64,000 bases of DNA from Cyclobacteriaceae bacterium (GTDB taxonomy: Bacteria; Bacteroidota; Bacteroidia; Cytophagales; Cyclobacteriaceae): positions 1 to 64,000 of the forward strand of contig JAPZUF010000029.1 in assembly GCA_027533395.1 (NCBI GenBank), in the 5' to 3' direction. A program made the translations under genes and the position numbers. Shown piece by piece: positions 16,350-25,336 of the stretch (its first letter is position 1; the number at the start of each line of letters is the position of its first letter). The notes under the pieces were generated by a model that saw only the letters and a list, made by a program, of their open reading frames with translations, did not search any database and was not told where the DNA came from.

Positions 16350-18138
16350 AAGAATTATTTCTTTATTTCTCTACCTTATTCTTATCAACCATTCGGTTGT
16401 AATGGCGCAGCTATATACGCGCAGAAGCTATCATGATGCCGAAAAAAAATACATCAAAGAAATTTATCAGGTAAAAGATACAATAAAAAATATTCTACAT
16501 GGGAGATACATTTCTTACCACGTGAGTGGATCAATTGAATCTAAAGGTCAGTTCACAAATAACGAAACGACAGGCGTTTGGGAGTTTTATTATGAATCCG
16601 GCAACTTACGCATGCGAGGAATCTTAAGACAAAATTCTAATTATGGTTTATGGGAATACTTCTATGAAAACGGACAAAAAAGCATGGAAGGAACCATCAA
16701 TGGAAAAATACGAGAAGGAGAATGGCGCATGTTTTATGAGAACGGACAATTAAAAGAATCCGGCAATTATAAAAATGGAAAACACGAAGGTTTGTGGAAA
16801 GCTTATTACGAAGATGGCATCTTAAAAAGTGAAATCGATTATTCAGATGATTTTGGTAGGCAAATTGAATATTATCATTCCGGAAAAGTTTTTGGAGAAG
16901 GTCCCAAACAAGGAGCAAAGAATCAAGGGCTTTGGCGTTATTATGCTGAAGACGGAACTCTCGAAAGCGAAGGCGAATATTTACAAGGCAAAAAGCAAGG
17001 AGAATGGAAACAGTATTTTTCATCTGGTAAATTACAAGCACAAGGCAAATACTTAGATGATCATCCACAAGGCGAATGGATTTTTTATTATGAAAACGGA
17101 ACTGCGCATCGTAAAGGATTATTCGATAAAGGATTAAAAAACGGTATGTGGCTTTCTTACCTTGATAACGGTCAGCTACACACTCAAACTGAACTTTTAA
17201 ATGGTAATGGCTTGTTTACTGAGTTTCATAGTAACGGTCAGGTAAAGGCATTAGGTAAAGTAAATCAGGATAAACGAGAGGGAAAATGGGAATTTTTTTA
17301 TGCAAATGGTAAACGTGAAGGAGAATGTACCTATACAGATGGCTTAGGTACTTATTATGGCTACTTTCCAGATGGGGCCTTGCAAACTAAAGGTTCAATG
17401 GAAAACGATAAGAAAGTGGGAACATGGGAAATTTATGAAAAAGATGGAACCTTAAGCGGATATTACAAACCATTTTATGATGAAAAACAAAACGCAGCCG
17501 AACTTGAAAGATTAGCAAAGAAGAACTATGGCAGAACAAATGCGAGTCGTACAAAAGGTTTATCTTATTTCGATCCTCGCATTAACGAGTTCAAAGGTGT
17601 GATTTTCGCTGCTAACCCTGTTTTTGTTTTTGCAGGCCGCTTACCCTTTGCAATCGAATTTTATAATCAGGAAAGATTAGGCCATGAATTTGAGTTCACA
17701 GCTATTCGCGACCCGTTTTTTACTGCTGACGAAAAAATAGCCATCGATAAGAATTATGAACGTGGATATAGCTTAGCTATTAAACAAAAATTATATAATC
17801 GTACTAAGGTAGGTTTATGGTACTTCGGACACGAAGTTCGTTTCAGTAACATTGCTCATTTTGTAAATGTTCCTGTGCCTCAATCTCCTGAGAATATTTT
17901 TACGGTCACTTCTACCCAACAGCAATTTACTTGGGGCGGCATGTTAGGCTATCGCATTATGAAAAAAAGAAATGGCCCCGGATTTACTTTAGATACTTTT
18001 GCGGTTTGTAGGCTAGGATATCGTAACTTTACGCTCGATAGAGAATTCGAAAGTAAGTTTGCATCCATCGATCAAAAACCTTTTGTTGTAAGTTTTCAAA
18101 TCGGTTTGAACATCGGCCACGTTTTCTCTTTCGAATAA
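16342..18138 (+). CDS. MORN-repeat protein with C-terminal outer membrane barrel-like domain
   Basis: The start at 16342 gives a signal peptide (MYKRIISLFLYLILINHSVVMAQ) and 598 residues; the frame is open earlier but only inside kynA. Residues 60-390 hold about 13 MORN/YwqK-type repeats of about 23 residues with the pattern G-W-x-x-Y-(Y/F)-x-x-G-x-(L/ x)-x-x-x-G (for instance GVWEFYYESGNLRMRG, GEWRMFYENGQLKESG, GLWRYYAEDGTLESEG). The C-terminal 190 residues (FDPRINEFKGVIFAANPVF onward) have alternating hydrophobic strands and aromatic girdles typical of an outer membrane beta-barrel and end in VFSFE. The repeats would form an extended beta-sheet in the periplasm or at the surface. Function unknown. 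It overlaps kynA by 8 bp. Confidence 0.8.
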   Translation: MYKRIISLFLYLILINHSVVMAQLYTRRSYHDAEKKYIKEIYQVKDTIKNILHGRYISYHVSGSIESKGQFTNNETTGVWEFYYESGNLRMRGILRQNSNYGLWEYFYENGQKSMEGTINGKIREGEWRMFYENGQLKESGNYKNGKHEGLWKAYYEDGILKSEIDYSDDFGRQIEYYHSGKVFGEGPKQGAKNQGLWRYYAEDGTLESEGEYLQGKKQGEWKQYFSSGKLQAQGKYLDDHPQGEWIFYYENGTAHRKGLFDKGLKNGMWLSYLDNGQLHTQTELLNGNGLFTEFHSNGQVKALGKVNQDKREGKWEFFYANGKREGECTYTDGLGTYYGYFPDGALQTKGSMENDKKVGTWEIYEKDGTLSGYYKPFYDEKQNAAELERLAKKNYGRTNASRTKGLSYFDPRINEFKGVIFAANPVFVFAGRLPFAIEFYNQERLGHEFEFTAIRDPFFTADEKIAIDKNYERGYSLAIKQKLYNRTKVGLWYFGHEVRFSNIAHFVNVPVPQSPENIFTVTSTQQQFTWGGMLGYRIMKKRNGPGFTLDTFAVCRLGYRNFTLDREFESKFASIDQKPFVVSFQIGLNIGHVFSFE

Positions 18139-18169
18139 ACATTTTGAAGGCTAAATACCTTCCGATACC

Positions 18170-19732
18170 ATGACAGTTAAAGAAATAATTTTAACGCCTG
18201 AAGAAGCGTTTAATCCTCAGCATTTCGATAATGCCTTGTACAAGGCAGCGCATATTTCACCTCATGATCAACAAATCCTGGCATTGAAAAGATCGGTTGA
18301 TGCCCGTGGCAGACAAATCAAAGTAAGAATTCAATATGAAGTAGTTGATAAAAACTATGTTCGCCCAAAGTGGAATAAACCTGAAAAGTATGTAAAAGAT
18401 GCCGAACCGATAGTTGTAATTGGTAGCGGTCCTGCCGGATTGTTTGCAGCCATCAGATTAATTGAATTAGGATTAAAACCCATTGTAGTTGAACGTGGAA
18501 AAGATGTCCAAGCCAGAAGAAGAGATCTAGCCGCTATTAATAAAGATCATGTTGTTAATGTTGATAGTAATTATTGTTTTGGCGAAGGAGGAGCAGGCAC
18601 TTACTCGGATGGTAAATTGTATACCCGATCTAAAAAGAGAGGAGATGTGCAACGCATCATGGAGGTTTTGGTGGCCCATGGAGCAACAACAGAAATTTTA
18701 TTCGATGCTCATCCTCATATCGGTACCAATAAGTTACCTAAACTGGTGGCTGAATTACGACAAACCATTTTAGATGCAGGAGGAGAAGTACACTTTAATA
18801 CAAAAGTTGAAGATATTAAAATTAGTAACGGTCAAATAAGTGCAATTATTACATCCAATAAAGATTTAATTCAAGCGAAAGCCTTTATTCTGGCAACAGG
18901 ACACTCTGCACGTGATATTTTTGAATTACTCCATCACCATAAAATTAAAATTGAAGCAAAACCATTTGCCTTGGGTGTGCGCGTAGAACATGAACAAACC
19001 TTAATTGATTCTATTCAGTACCACTGTGTGGGAAAAAGAAATGAGTATTTACCTGCATCAGCTTATTCATTAGTTCACCAAGCCAATATCAAAGGAAATG
19101 ATAAAGGTGTTTTTTCCTTTTGCATGTGTCCGGGTGGTTTTATTGTGCCTGCTGCAACAGCGCCCGGTGAGTTAGTCGTGAATGGTATGAGTCCTTCGCG
19201 AAGAGATTCGCGCTTTGCTAATTCTGGTATTGTAGTAGCTGTTGATGAACCCGACTTTAAACACTACCATAAACATGGCGCGCTGGCAGCTTTGCGTTTT
19301 CAGCAAGATGTAGAACAAGCAGCATGGCAAGCAGGAGGCAAAACACAAACTGCACCGGCCCAACGTTTAATTGATTTTGCGAATGGCAAGACATCATCAT
19401 CCTTGCTAGATACATCTTATCAACCAGGCTTATCAGCAGTTGATATGCGTTCCTTTTTACCCAACTGTGTTGCAGAGGCATTGAAGCAAGGCTTTATTGC
19501 CTTTGGTAAAAAGATGAAAGGATATTTTACCAACGAAGCGCAAATAATCGGAGTAGAAAGTCGCACGTCTTCTCCTGTAAAAATTCCCCGCGATAAAGAC
19601 ACCTTACAACATGTTGAAATCCCCAATCTTTTTCCTTGTGGAGAAGGAGCAGGCTATGCCGGTGGCATCGTTTCAGCAGCCATGGATGGCGAACGTTGTG
19701 CAGAAGCAGTATTCAATTTTTTAAAACCATAA
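18170..19732 (+). CDS. FAD-dependent dehydrogenase (COG2509 type)
   Basis: The 520-residue protein matches the uncharacterised FAD-dependent dehydrogenases of the COG2509 group. After an N-terminal domain of about 80 residues (SVDARGRQIKVRIQYEV) comes the dinucleotide-binding motif VVIGSGPAGLFAA near residue 85. Further landmarks are CFGEGGAGTYSDGKLYTR, LATGHSARDIFELL, CMCPGGFIVPAAT and the C-terminal FAD-contact block PCGEGAGYAGGIVSAAMDG. It is thought to be a cytoplasmic oxidoreductase; the substrate is unknown. The gene lies 31 bp after the MORN gene and 10 bp before uup, so it may be cotranscribed with them. Confidence 0.9.
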   Translation: MTVKEIILTPEEAFNPQHFDNALYKAAHISPHDQQILALKRSVDARGRQIKVRIQYEVVDKNYVRPKWNKPEKYVKDAEPIVVIGSGPAGLFAAIRLIELGLKPIVVERGKDVQARRRDLAAINKDHVVNVDSNYCFGEGGAGTYSDGKLYTRSKKRGDVQRIMEVLVAHGATTEILFDAHPHIGTNKLPKLVAELRQTILDAGGEVHFNTKVEDIKISNGQISAIITSNKDLIQAKAFILATGHSARDIFELLHHHKIKIEAKPFALGVRVEHEQTLIDSIQYHCVGKRNEYLPASAYSLVHQANIKGNDKGVFSFCMCPGGFIVPAATAPGELVVNGMSPSRRDSRFANSGIVVAVDEPDFKHYHKHGALAALRFQQDVEQAAWQAGGKTQTAPAQRLIDFANGKTSSSLLDTSYQPGLSAVDMRSFLPNCVAEALKQGFIAFGKKMKGYFTNEAQIIGVESRTSSPVKIPRDKDTLQHVEIPNLFPCGEGAGYAGGIVSAAMDGERCAEAVFNFLKP

Positions 19733-19742
19733 ATTCAAACTT

Positions 19743-21608
19743 GTGAATTATTTATCCGCAGAAAATTTATCTAAAACATATAACGACCGTTGGTTATTTC
19801 GTGAAATTACCTTGGGAATAGGACAAGGGGAGAAGCTTGCTTTTGTTGGTAATAACGGAGTGGGAAAATCTACTTTATTAAAAATTTTAACTGGAGAAAT
19901 TGCAACCGATAGTGGAAGTGTTGTGATACGCGAAGGTATACGATTAGGGTATCTAACGCAACAACCTAGCGTTGCAGATCATGTACAGGTGAAAGATATA
20001 CTTTTTCATGAAGGCAATGAAGTGGCAAAAGCAGTGAAAGAATACGAGGCATGCCTAGCCGATGAACATGTTGATCCGGATCGGATGCAACACGCTTTAG
20101 AAAAAATGAGCGATCTAAACGCTTGGGAATATGAAACCAAAGTGAAAGAGATCATCACACAATTGGGTGTTCCTGACTTAGAAAAAACTTTCGGCACGCT
20201 TTCGGGCGGACAAAAGAAAAGAATTTTTCTTGCGCAATTGCTTTTGCAAGAACCAGATCTCATCATCATGGATGAACCTACTAACCATTTAGATTTATCA
20301 GCTATTGAATGGTTAGAGAATTATTTATCTGGTCCGCAGATTACCTTAATTATGGTTACTCACGATCGCTATTTCTTAGATGCAGTAGCAACTGAAATCA
20401 TTGAATTAGATAGAGGACAGTTATACCGATACAAAGGAAATTATGCCTACTTCTTAGAAAAGAAAGCCAGTCGCGAAGAGATACTAAAATCAGAAGTAGC
20501 CAAAGCTAAAAATTTGCTAAAGAAAGAATTGGATTGGATGCGCAGGCAACCCAAAGCACGTGGAACAAAAGCCAAATATAGAATCGAAGCTTTCTATGAA
20601 TTGCAAGAAAAAGCTAACACAGATTTAAGAAAAGATAAACTTGAGTTGGATATCAAAGAAGCAAGACAAGGCGGTAAAATATTAGAATTAGAACACATCA
20701 ATCTTACGTTGGGTCAGCATACATTAATCAAGGATTTTTCATATGTGTTTAAGAAGAAAGACAGAATTGGTGTGGTTGGCAAAAATGGAATTGGTAAATC
20801 CAGTTTTCTGAATGTATTAACTGGAAAACTAAAACCGAATAGTGGAGAAGTTATTCCGGGTGTAACTACAAAGTTTGGTTACTTTACACAAGATGCCATG
20901 AATTTGAATAACAACAATCGGGTTATCGAAGAAGTAAAATCCATCGCAGAATTTATAACCTTATCAGATGGAAGTCAGGTATCTGCGTCCAAGTTTTTAG
21001 ATAATTTTTTGTTTCCCCCCGAGAAGCAATACACCTATGTAGAAAAACTAAGCGGGGGAGAAAAAAAGCGTTTGCAACTATTAAAAATGTTAGTGACCAA
21101 TCCTAACTTCTTAATTTTGGATGAACCCACCAACGATTTTGATATTGATACATTAAATGTACTGGAAGATTTCTTAGAAAATTTTACCGGATGTTTGTTA
21201 TTGGTTTCCCACGATCGCTATTTTATGGATCACCTCGTTGACCAGCTTTTTGTATTTGAAGGCGATGGCGTTATTCAACCCTTCAATGGAAATTATACAG
21301 ATTACCGAGATGAAGTAGAAGAAATAGAACAAAGAAAACTGAAGAATCAAAACAAGAGTATCGAAAAAATAGAAATTAAAAATACTGATACTAAGAAAGG
21401 CTTGTCGTACAAAGAAAAAATTGAGTTTGATAAGTTAGTCTTAGAAATTCAGGAATTAGAAACCCAGAAGAAAAAATTACAAGAGTTGTTGGTTAGCGGA
21501 GAAACAAATCATGAAAAGTTGATTAATTGGGGAAAAGAATTAGAATCGCTTGAACAACTACTTGAAGAAAAAACAAACAGGTGGTTAGCATTAAGTGAAT
21601 TGGAATAA
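19743..21608 (+). CDS. uup: ABC-F ATPase, Uup type
   Basis: The 621-residue cytosolic protein has two ABC ATPase domains without membrane segments. Domain 1 has GNNGVGKST, LSGGQKKR and IIMDEPTNHLD; domain 2 has GKNGIGKSS, LSGGEKKR and LILDEPTNDFD. The linker KELDWMRRQPKARGTKAKYR and the C-terminal coiled coil (about 550-620) are hallmarks of Uup, an ABC-F protein that acts on ribosomes and is linked to transposon precise excision and DNA repair in E. coli. The start codon is GTG at 19743, 10 bp after the preceding stop. The second Walker B has Asn-Asp-Phe-Asp instead of Asn-His-Leu-Asp, which is normal for this group. Confidence 0.9.
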   Translation: MNYLSAENLSKTYNDRWLFREITLGIGQGEKLAFVGNNGVGKSTLLKILTGEIATDSGSVVIREGIRLGYLTQQPSVADHVQVKDILFHEGNEVAKAVKEYEACLADEHVDPDRMQHALEKMSDLNAWEYETKVKEIITQLGVPDLEKTFGTLSGGQKKRIFLAQLLLQEPDLIIMDEPTNHLDLSAIEWLENYLSGPQITLIMVTHDRYFLDAVATEIIELDRGQLYRYKGNYAYFLEKKASREEILKSEVAKAKNLLKKELDWMRRQPKARGTKAKYRIEAFYELQEKANTDLRKDKLELDIKEARQGGKILELEHINLTLGQHTLIKDFSYVFKKKDRIGVVGKNGIGKSSFLNVLTGKLKPNSGEVIPGVTTKFGYFTQDAMNLNNNNRVIEEVKSIAEFITLSDGSQVSASKFLDNFLFPPEKQYTYVEKLSGGEKKRLQLLKMLVTNPNFLILDEPTNDFDIDTLNVLEDFLENFTGCLLLVSHDRYFMDHLVDQLFVFEGDGVIQPFNGNYTDYRDEVEEIEQRKLKNQNKSIEKIEIKNTDTKKGLSYKEKIEFDKLVLEIQELETQKKKLQELLVSGETNHEKLINWGKELESLEQLLEEKTNRWLALSELE

Positions 21609-21610
21609 CT

Positions 21611-21705
21611 GTTTTAGTTGTTCGTTCCTCGTTGTTGGTTTTTCGAATAACGAACAACCAACAACGAATTACGATAACCGGTAAACTAACAACAAGCAAC
21701 TAAAA
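21611..21705. repeat. Intergenic nested inverted repeat (REP-like)
   Basis: The gap between uup and the next gene is filled by GTTGTT/AACAAC-rich sequence. Outer arms 21612-21626 and 21691-21705 match at 13 of 15 positions; inner arms CGTTGTTGG (21630-21638) and CCAACAACG (21658-21666) match perfectly. A further TTGTTCGTT/AACGAACAA pair overlaps them, allowing alternative folds. It may act as a terminator or a dispersed intergenic element. Confidence 0.5.
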
Positions 21706-21706
21706 T

Positions 21707-22078
21707 TTATTGAACCGTAACACTCACTAAATTTCCTTTCTTATTATTTTGAATAATAGAAGAAAGTATAATGTTATAAGTACCAGGCTTTACATTAGTG
21801 GCCGTTAAGGTAGCTTTAGCTGTTTCAAATTTACCTTCTTGTGGTTCGAAAGTAACAGTTAATCCTTCGGGTAAGTTATTTGGTGTTACCATGGTTACTT
21901 TGCTGTTTGCAAAGCTTTTTGATTTTTCAAATGTAAAATTTAATGTAGCGGTACCGCCATTGCTTAATGAAACAGCAGGCTGATCTACCGTAACAATATA
22001 TTCTTTTAATAACTTCTTGTTTTGAGCAAATGTAACAGATGTAAACAATGCAAACACAACGATTAAAACTTGTTTCAT
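21707..22078 (-). CDS. Small secreted beta-sandwich protein
   Basis: The 123-residue protein has a signal peptide (MKQVLIVVFALFTSVTFAQ) and a mature part of about 100 residues with strand-rich Ig-like composition (TVDQPAVSLSNGGTATLNF, PEGLTVTFEP, VKPGTYNIILSSI), similar to repeats in putative-Ig or CARDB-type domains. No catalytic motif is visible and no family name is claimed. It lies 13 bp downstream of the alpha/beta hydrolase gene and is probably the last gene of the TetR-controlled unit. Confidence 0.65.
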   Translation of the reverse strand: MKQVLIVVFALFTSVTFAQNKKLLKEYIVTVDQPAVSLSNGGTATLNFTFEKSKSFANSKVTMVTPNNLPEGLTVTFEPQEGKFETAKATLTATNVKPGTYNIILSSIIQNNKKGNLVSVTVQ

Positions 22079-22091
22079 AAATAAATTGATT

Positions 22092-22949
22092 TTAGTGGAT
22101 TATTGGATTAGTTAAATTAGATTGATGGATAAACTGAAAAACTTTATCATAAATGCTTTGATCTTTTAAATGATGCCCTAAACCTTGGGTAATCATTAAT
22201 TCTGAATTCTCCCACGAAGCATGAATATTTTTAGAATTCTGAACACTCGTTTCTTTATCATCTTCATCATGGATAATCAAACCATCAGCAGTAATGCTTT
22301 TTGCAAAAGCTTTTGCTGAAAAATAGGATGGAGGCTGTCCTACTTCTTTCTCAAATTGTTTTCTGATTGTATGCGTAGTTTTATGATTTAGATTTAAAAT
22401 GTTGGTATAAAAATTGAAAAAATCTTCTGCCTCACCAGGAGGTGCTAATAAAACAATTTTCTTCGGCATTAACTCAGGATGTAGGTGATACGTATACAAG
22501 GCCGTGAAACTTCCAATGCTATGACTTATAACATGATCAACTTTTCCAATCTTATCTAAAAATGATTTCACGGTTTTGGCATACAGGGGAACGTGTAAAA
22601 ATTTGCCTTCACTTAAACCATGTCCGGGTGCATCAAAAGCATAAATCGTATAATTCTCTTTTGATAATTTTTCAATGTAATTTTTCCATCTGAATGTGTG
22701 GCTGCTCCATCCATGCAGAAAAAGTATTGTCTTCTCACCATTTCCCCATTTGTAGGTCTGAATTTTTTGTCCGTTAACATCAAATGAAAAACTTTTCCCT
22801 GTAAGTAAAAAGTTTTTGTGGTGATCATGCATTTTTCCCCTGATAGGGTTGCAAAAAATGGTAAATCCATGTTTACCTGCTGTAGATGGAGCAAAAACAT
22901 GCAAACCATTTAGATAAATACCGATACTTTTTGTTATTAATGTTTTCAT
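22092..22949 (-). CDS. Alpha/beta hydrolase under TetR-type control
   Basis: The 285-residue protein has the alpha/beta hydrolase fold landmarks: the oxyanion-loop strand TILFLHGWSSHTFRW, YAFDAPGHGLSEG, the nucleophile elbow SHSIGS (Ser nucleophile), a late Asp in IIHDEDDKET and a terminal His in GLGHHL. No signal peptide is clear. A start at 22964 exists, but it falls inside the operator palindrome; ATG 22949 (MKTLITKSIG) is preferred. The substrate is unknown. The gene follows tetR on the same strand, and a second TetR site lies directly upstream, so it is a probable target of that repressor. Confidence 0.85.
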   Translation of the reverse strand: MKTLITKSIGIYLNGLHVFAPSTAGKHGFTIFCNPIRGKMHDHHKNFLLTGKSFSFDVNGQKIQTYKWGNGEKTILFLHGWSSHTFRWKNYIEKLSKENYTIYAFDAPGHGLSEGKFLHVPLYAKTVKSFLDKIGKVDHVISHSIGSFTALYTYHLHPELMPKKIVLLAPPGEAEDFFNFYTNILNLNHKTTHTIRKQFEKEVGQPPSYFSAKAFAKSITADGLIIHDEDDKETSVQNSKNIHASWENSELMITQGLGHHLKDQSIYDKVFQFIHQSNLTNPIIH

Positions 22950-22956
22950 AATATTA

Positions 22957-22972
22957 GATACCAATTGGTATC
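22957..22972. promoter_or_regulatory. TetR-type operator O2, before the hydrolase gene
   Basis: GATACCAATTGGTATC is a perfect 16-bp palindrome just upstream of the hydrolase start and 17 bp after the tetR stop. It shares AGATACC..TTGGTATCTT with the site upstream of tetR. Confidence 0.8.
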
Positions 22973-22988
22973 TTGTTGGGTAAAAAAA

Positions 22989-23579
22989 TTACACTTGTAT
23001 TTCTTTCAATAAATTGTTTAAATGTTTGATAATTCTTTTTATTGCGACAGGATTACCTTCCAACTTACTCAACATGATACCACCTTCTAGGTTAGCGATA
23101 ATTAGAGTAGCGTAATGGTCTTTATCCATGTTTGGTTTTAATTCTCCTTGTTTGATACCATTGTTAAATATCTCTATTAAAGATTCATGTAAATGATGCA
23201 GCAAACGAACGGCTTCTTTTCTCAATGCCGGGTTTGTATCATCAGCTTCAATAGCAGCATTCAATAAAGGACACCCACCTTTTAACGGAGGATTAACTGT
23301 GTAGGATTCGAAAAAATTAAAAATCAATTTTAATTTCTTCACTGCACTTGTTTCATGCGCAGTGCCTTCCCTTAATTTTGACAGAACTGAACCTGATAAA
23401 TAATGAAAAGTTTCTATTTCTAATTTATCCTTATTATCAAAATGCTTATAAATCGCGCCTTTGGTAAAGCCTGTTGCATCGGTAATGTTACTTAATGACG
23501 TAGATTTGTAGCCGAATGTATTGAACAAGACTCCTGCCTTTTTTAAAATTGTTTCTCTTGTTACCAGCGGATTGCGCAT
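22989..23579 (-). CDS. TetR/AcrR family transcriptional repressor
   Basis: The 196-residue protein starts with a standard TetR DNA-binding domain: TRETILKKAGVLFNTFGYKS, then TSLSNITDATGFTKGAIYKHF with the helix-turn-helix, and NKDKLEIETFHY. The C-terminal ligand domain contains GGCPLLNAAIEADDTNP, as in the TetR C-terminal group that includes ComR/YjdC-like regulators. It is autoregulated in all likelihood: an operator lies 9 bp upstream of its start codon, and a second copy controls the hydrolase downstream. The divergent flavin reductase gene may also be controlled from the same site. Inducer unknown. Confidence 0.9.
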   Translation of the reverse strand: MRNPLVTRETILKKAGVLFNTFGYKSTSLSNITDATGFTKGAIYKHFDNKDKLEIETFHYLSGSVLSKLREGTAHETSAVKKLKLIFNFFESYTVNPPLKGGCPLLNAAIEADDTNPALRKEAVRLLHHLHESLIEIFNNGIKQGELKPNMDKDHYATLIIANLEGGIMLSKLEGNPVAIKRIIKHLNNLLKEIQV

Positions 23580-23587
23580 GATTCAAA

Positions 23588-23603
23588 GATACCGATTGGT
23601 ATC
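23588..23603. promoter_or_regulatory. TetR-type operator O1, between tetR and flavin reductase genes
   Basis: GATACCGATTGGTATC, extended to AAGATACC and GGTATCTT arms at 23586-23605. It differs from O2 by one central base. Position right before the tetR start fits autorepression. Confidence 0.8.
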
Positions 23604-23656
23604 TTAATTTTCCTATTACTATTCAAACTTTTTTTTAATAATTTGGTTTTTAAAGC

Positions 23657-24310
23657 ATGTATAAGGTATCAATAGAAGAAATAAAAGCTTGGGATCGCTT
23701 TTATCGTGCTAATTTCATCAATAGTTTAAGTGGTTTCAAGTCTGCATCGTTGATTTCTACTGCTTCACCTGATGGCAAAACTAATGTGGCCATCTTCAGC
23801 AACATCGTGCATATAGGTGCAGATCCTGCTTTAATTGGTTTTATTAACCGACCAAAAGAAGCTGCTCCTCATACTTTGAGCAATATCGAGCGAACAGGAA
23901 TCTATACCATCAATCTGATTGCTCAAACTATTGCTGAAAGAGCGCATTTAAGCAGTGCTAAGTATGAAGAAGGGATAAGTGAATTTGATGCTTTACAAAT
24001 CGATATTGATTTTCTTCCTGATTGGAAAGCACCATTAGTAAAAGATGCCGTTTGTAGTTACGGATTAAAAGTAGCTGAAATCATTCCCATTGCTTTAAAT
24101 GGAACTTACTTTGTGATTGGTGCCATTCAATGGGTGAAAGTAAATCAATCAATTATTTGTGATGATGGATTTTTAGCCTTGCAAGAGGCTGGAACCATTT
24201 GTTCCTTGGGAATAGATGCCTACTATACAACAACGTTAATTGATCGTTGGGAATATGCTAAACCTTTTAAAAAAGCTGAATCAATTGATGCCGTTCCTAA
24301 ACTTCAATAA
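23657..24310 (+). CDS. Flavin reductase-like (FMN split barrel) protein
   Basis: The 217-residue protein resembles flavoredoxin/flavin reductase split-barrel proteins: SASLISTASPDGKTNVAIFSN, GADPALIGFINRPKEAAPHTLSNIERTGIYTINLI are typical FMN-binding core segments. Such proteins bind FMN and either reduce flavins or bind heme or other substrates. No membrane segment is present. The last 30 bp overlap the convergent SGNH hydrolase gene. It is divergent from tetR across operator O1 and so may belong to that regulon. Confidence 0.85.
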   Translation: MYKVSIEEIKAWDRFYRANFINSLSGFKSASLISTASPDGKTNVAIFSNIVHIGADPALIGFINRPKEAAPHTLSNIERTGIYTINLIAQTIAERAHLSSAKYEEGISEFDALQIDIDFLPDWKAPLVKDAVCSYGLKVAEIIPIALNGTYFVIGAIQWVKVNQSIICDDGFLALQEAGTICSLGIDAYYTTTLIDRWEYAKPFKKAESIDAVPKLQ

Positions 24311-25255
24311 CCTTCCAAAAAAGGTTTCACTTGAAGTTTGGATTTGGTAGAAATACAATCCGGTAGCCCATGTATGTGTATCGATGGGAGAGGATGATGT
24401 ATTCTCATCGTAAAACACTTTTTTACCGTTTGCATCAACGATGGTCAACTGAAATGGACCAACATTTTCGTTTTGTTTTAAATAGTGTTGAAAGGGATTA
24501 GGATAAAGATAACGGGATGCCTCTTCATTCTTTTTCTTTTCATCTACATTTAAAATAGGATTTTGGATGTAGGTAATATTTTCATTTTGAAGTATTCTTT
24601 CGACCCATAACGCATACATTTTTCCGCTTGGATGAAGTCTATCACCGGCCACTAAATCAGGTTGTGCTAATCCTAATCTGGAAATATCCGTGATGTCGAT
24701 AAATAATATTCCATTTTCTTCACAGACTTCTTTCTTAACGAAATTAAATGCATCAATACCAGCGGAAATGGATGCTTGATTGCTCTGTCCAAAAGGTGTG
24801 TAGCCATAATCCGGAATGGAAAGAACGAGCAATTTTGTCTTATCTCCATTCACTAAGTTTAATGCGAGGGAAATCAATTCCTCCAACTCAGGTTTATAAC
24901 TTTGTGCAGTTCTTGCTTGAAATTGATTATTAACACCAATCAACAATGAAATCAAATTAAAACTTCCTTGTTCAATGTTGGCTTGAAGCAAAGCTGATTT
25001 GAGTTGATCAGTTCTCCAACCGGTAGTAGCTATAATGCGAGGTTCATCACCCGTGATATTTTTTTGTTCGTATAATTCTTTGATAAGCTGAACTGGCCAT
25101 CTTTCTGATTCTGCAACGCTTTGTCCGATGGTGTAAGAATCACCTAAAGCCAGCAATTTTACGCGTTCCTCAATTACTACACTTTGCCCATAAGTTTCAA
25201 TAGTAATACTCATCAACACAAGTAAGAAAATTTTATTTGCGTAACTGCTTTTCAT
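24281..25255 (-). CDS. Secreted SGNH/GDSL hydrolase with T9SS sorting domain
   Basis: The 324-residue protein has a signal peptide (about 1-23, ending near YGQ), an SGNH hydrolase domain and a T9SS tail. Block I is LLALGDSYTIGQS with the catalytic Ser, block III is LIGVNNQFQ with the Asn, and block V is DRLHPSGKMY with Asp and His. This predicts a surface or secreted esterase, for instance acting on acetylated polysaccharides or lipids. The C-terminal 80 residues (YLYPNPFQHYLK, TIVDANGKKV, ATGLYFYQI, GRLLKF) match the T9SS type-A domain. The gene end overlaps the flavin reductase gene tail to tail. Confidence 0.88.
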   Translation of the reverse strand: MKSSYANKIFLLVLMSITIETYGQSVVIEERVKLLALGDSYTIGQSVAESERWPVQLIKELYEQKNITGDEPRIIATTGWRTDQLKSALLQANIEQGSFNLISLLIGVNNQFQARTAQSYKPELEELISLALNLVNGDKTKLLVLSIPDYGYTPFGQSNQASISAGIDAFNFVKKEVCEENGILFIDITDISRLGLAQPDLVAGDRLHPSGKMYALWVERILQNENITYIQNPILNVDEKKKNEEASRYLYPNPFQHYLKQNENVGPFQLTIVDANGKKVFYDENTSSSPIDTHTWATGLYFYQIQTSSETFFGRLLKFRNGIN

Positions 25256-25336
25256 TTCTTCGCTACTTTAAAAATACAAGCTGTGATAATATTCTTTATT
25301 TTTGAGAACAAATAAAGCTACAATAAGTTTTCTCAA

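Noticed and set aside
16697-17068. 123-codon open frame opposite the MORN repeats
   Set aside because: Its repetitive sequence mirrors the MORN repeats on the other strand.
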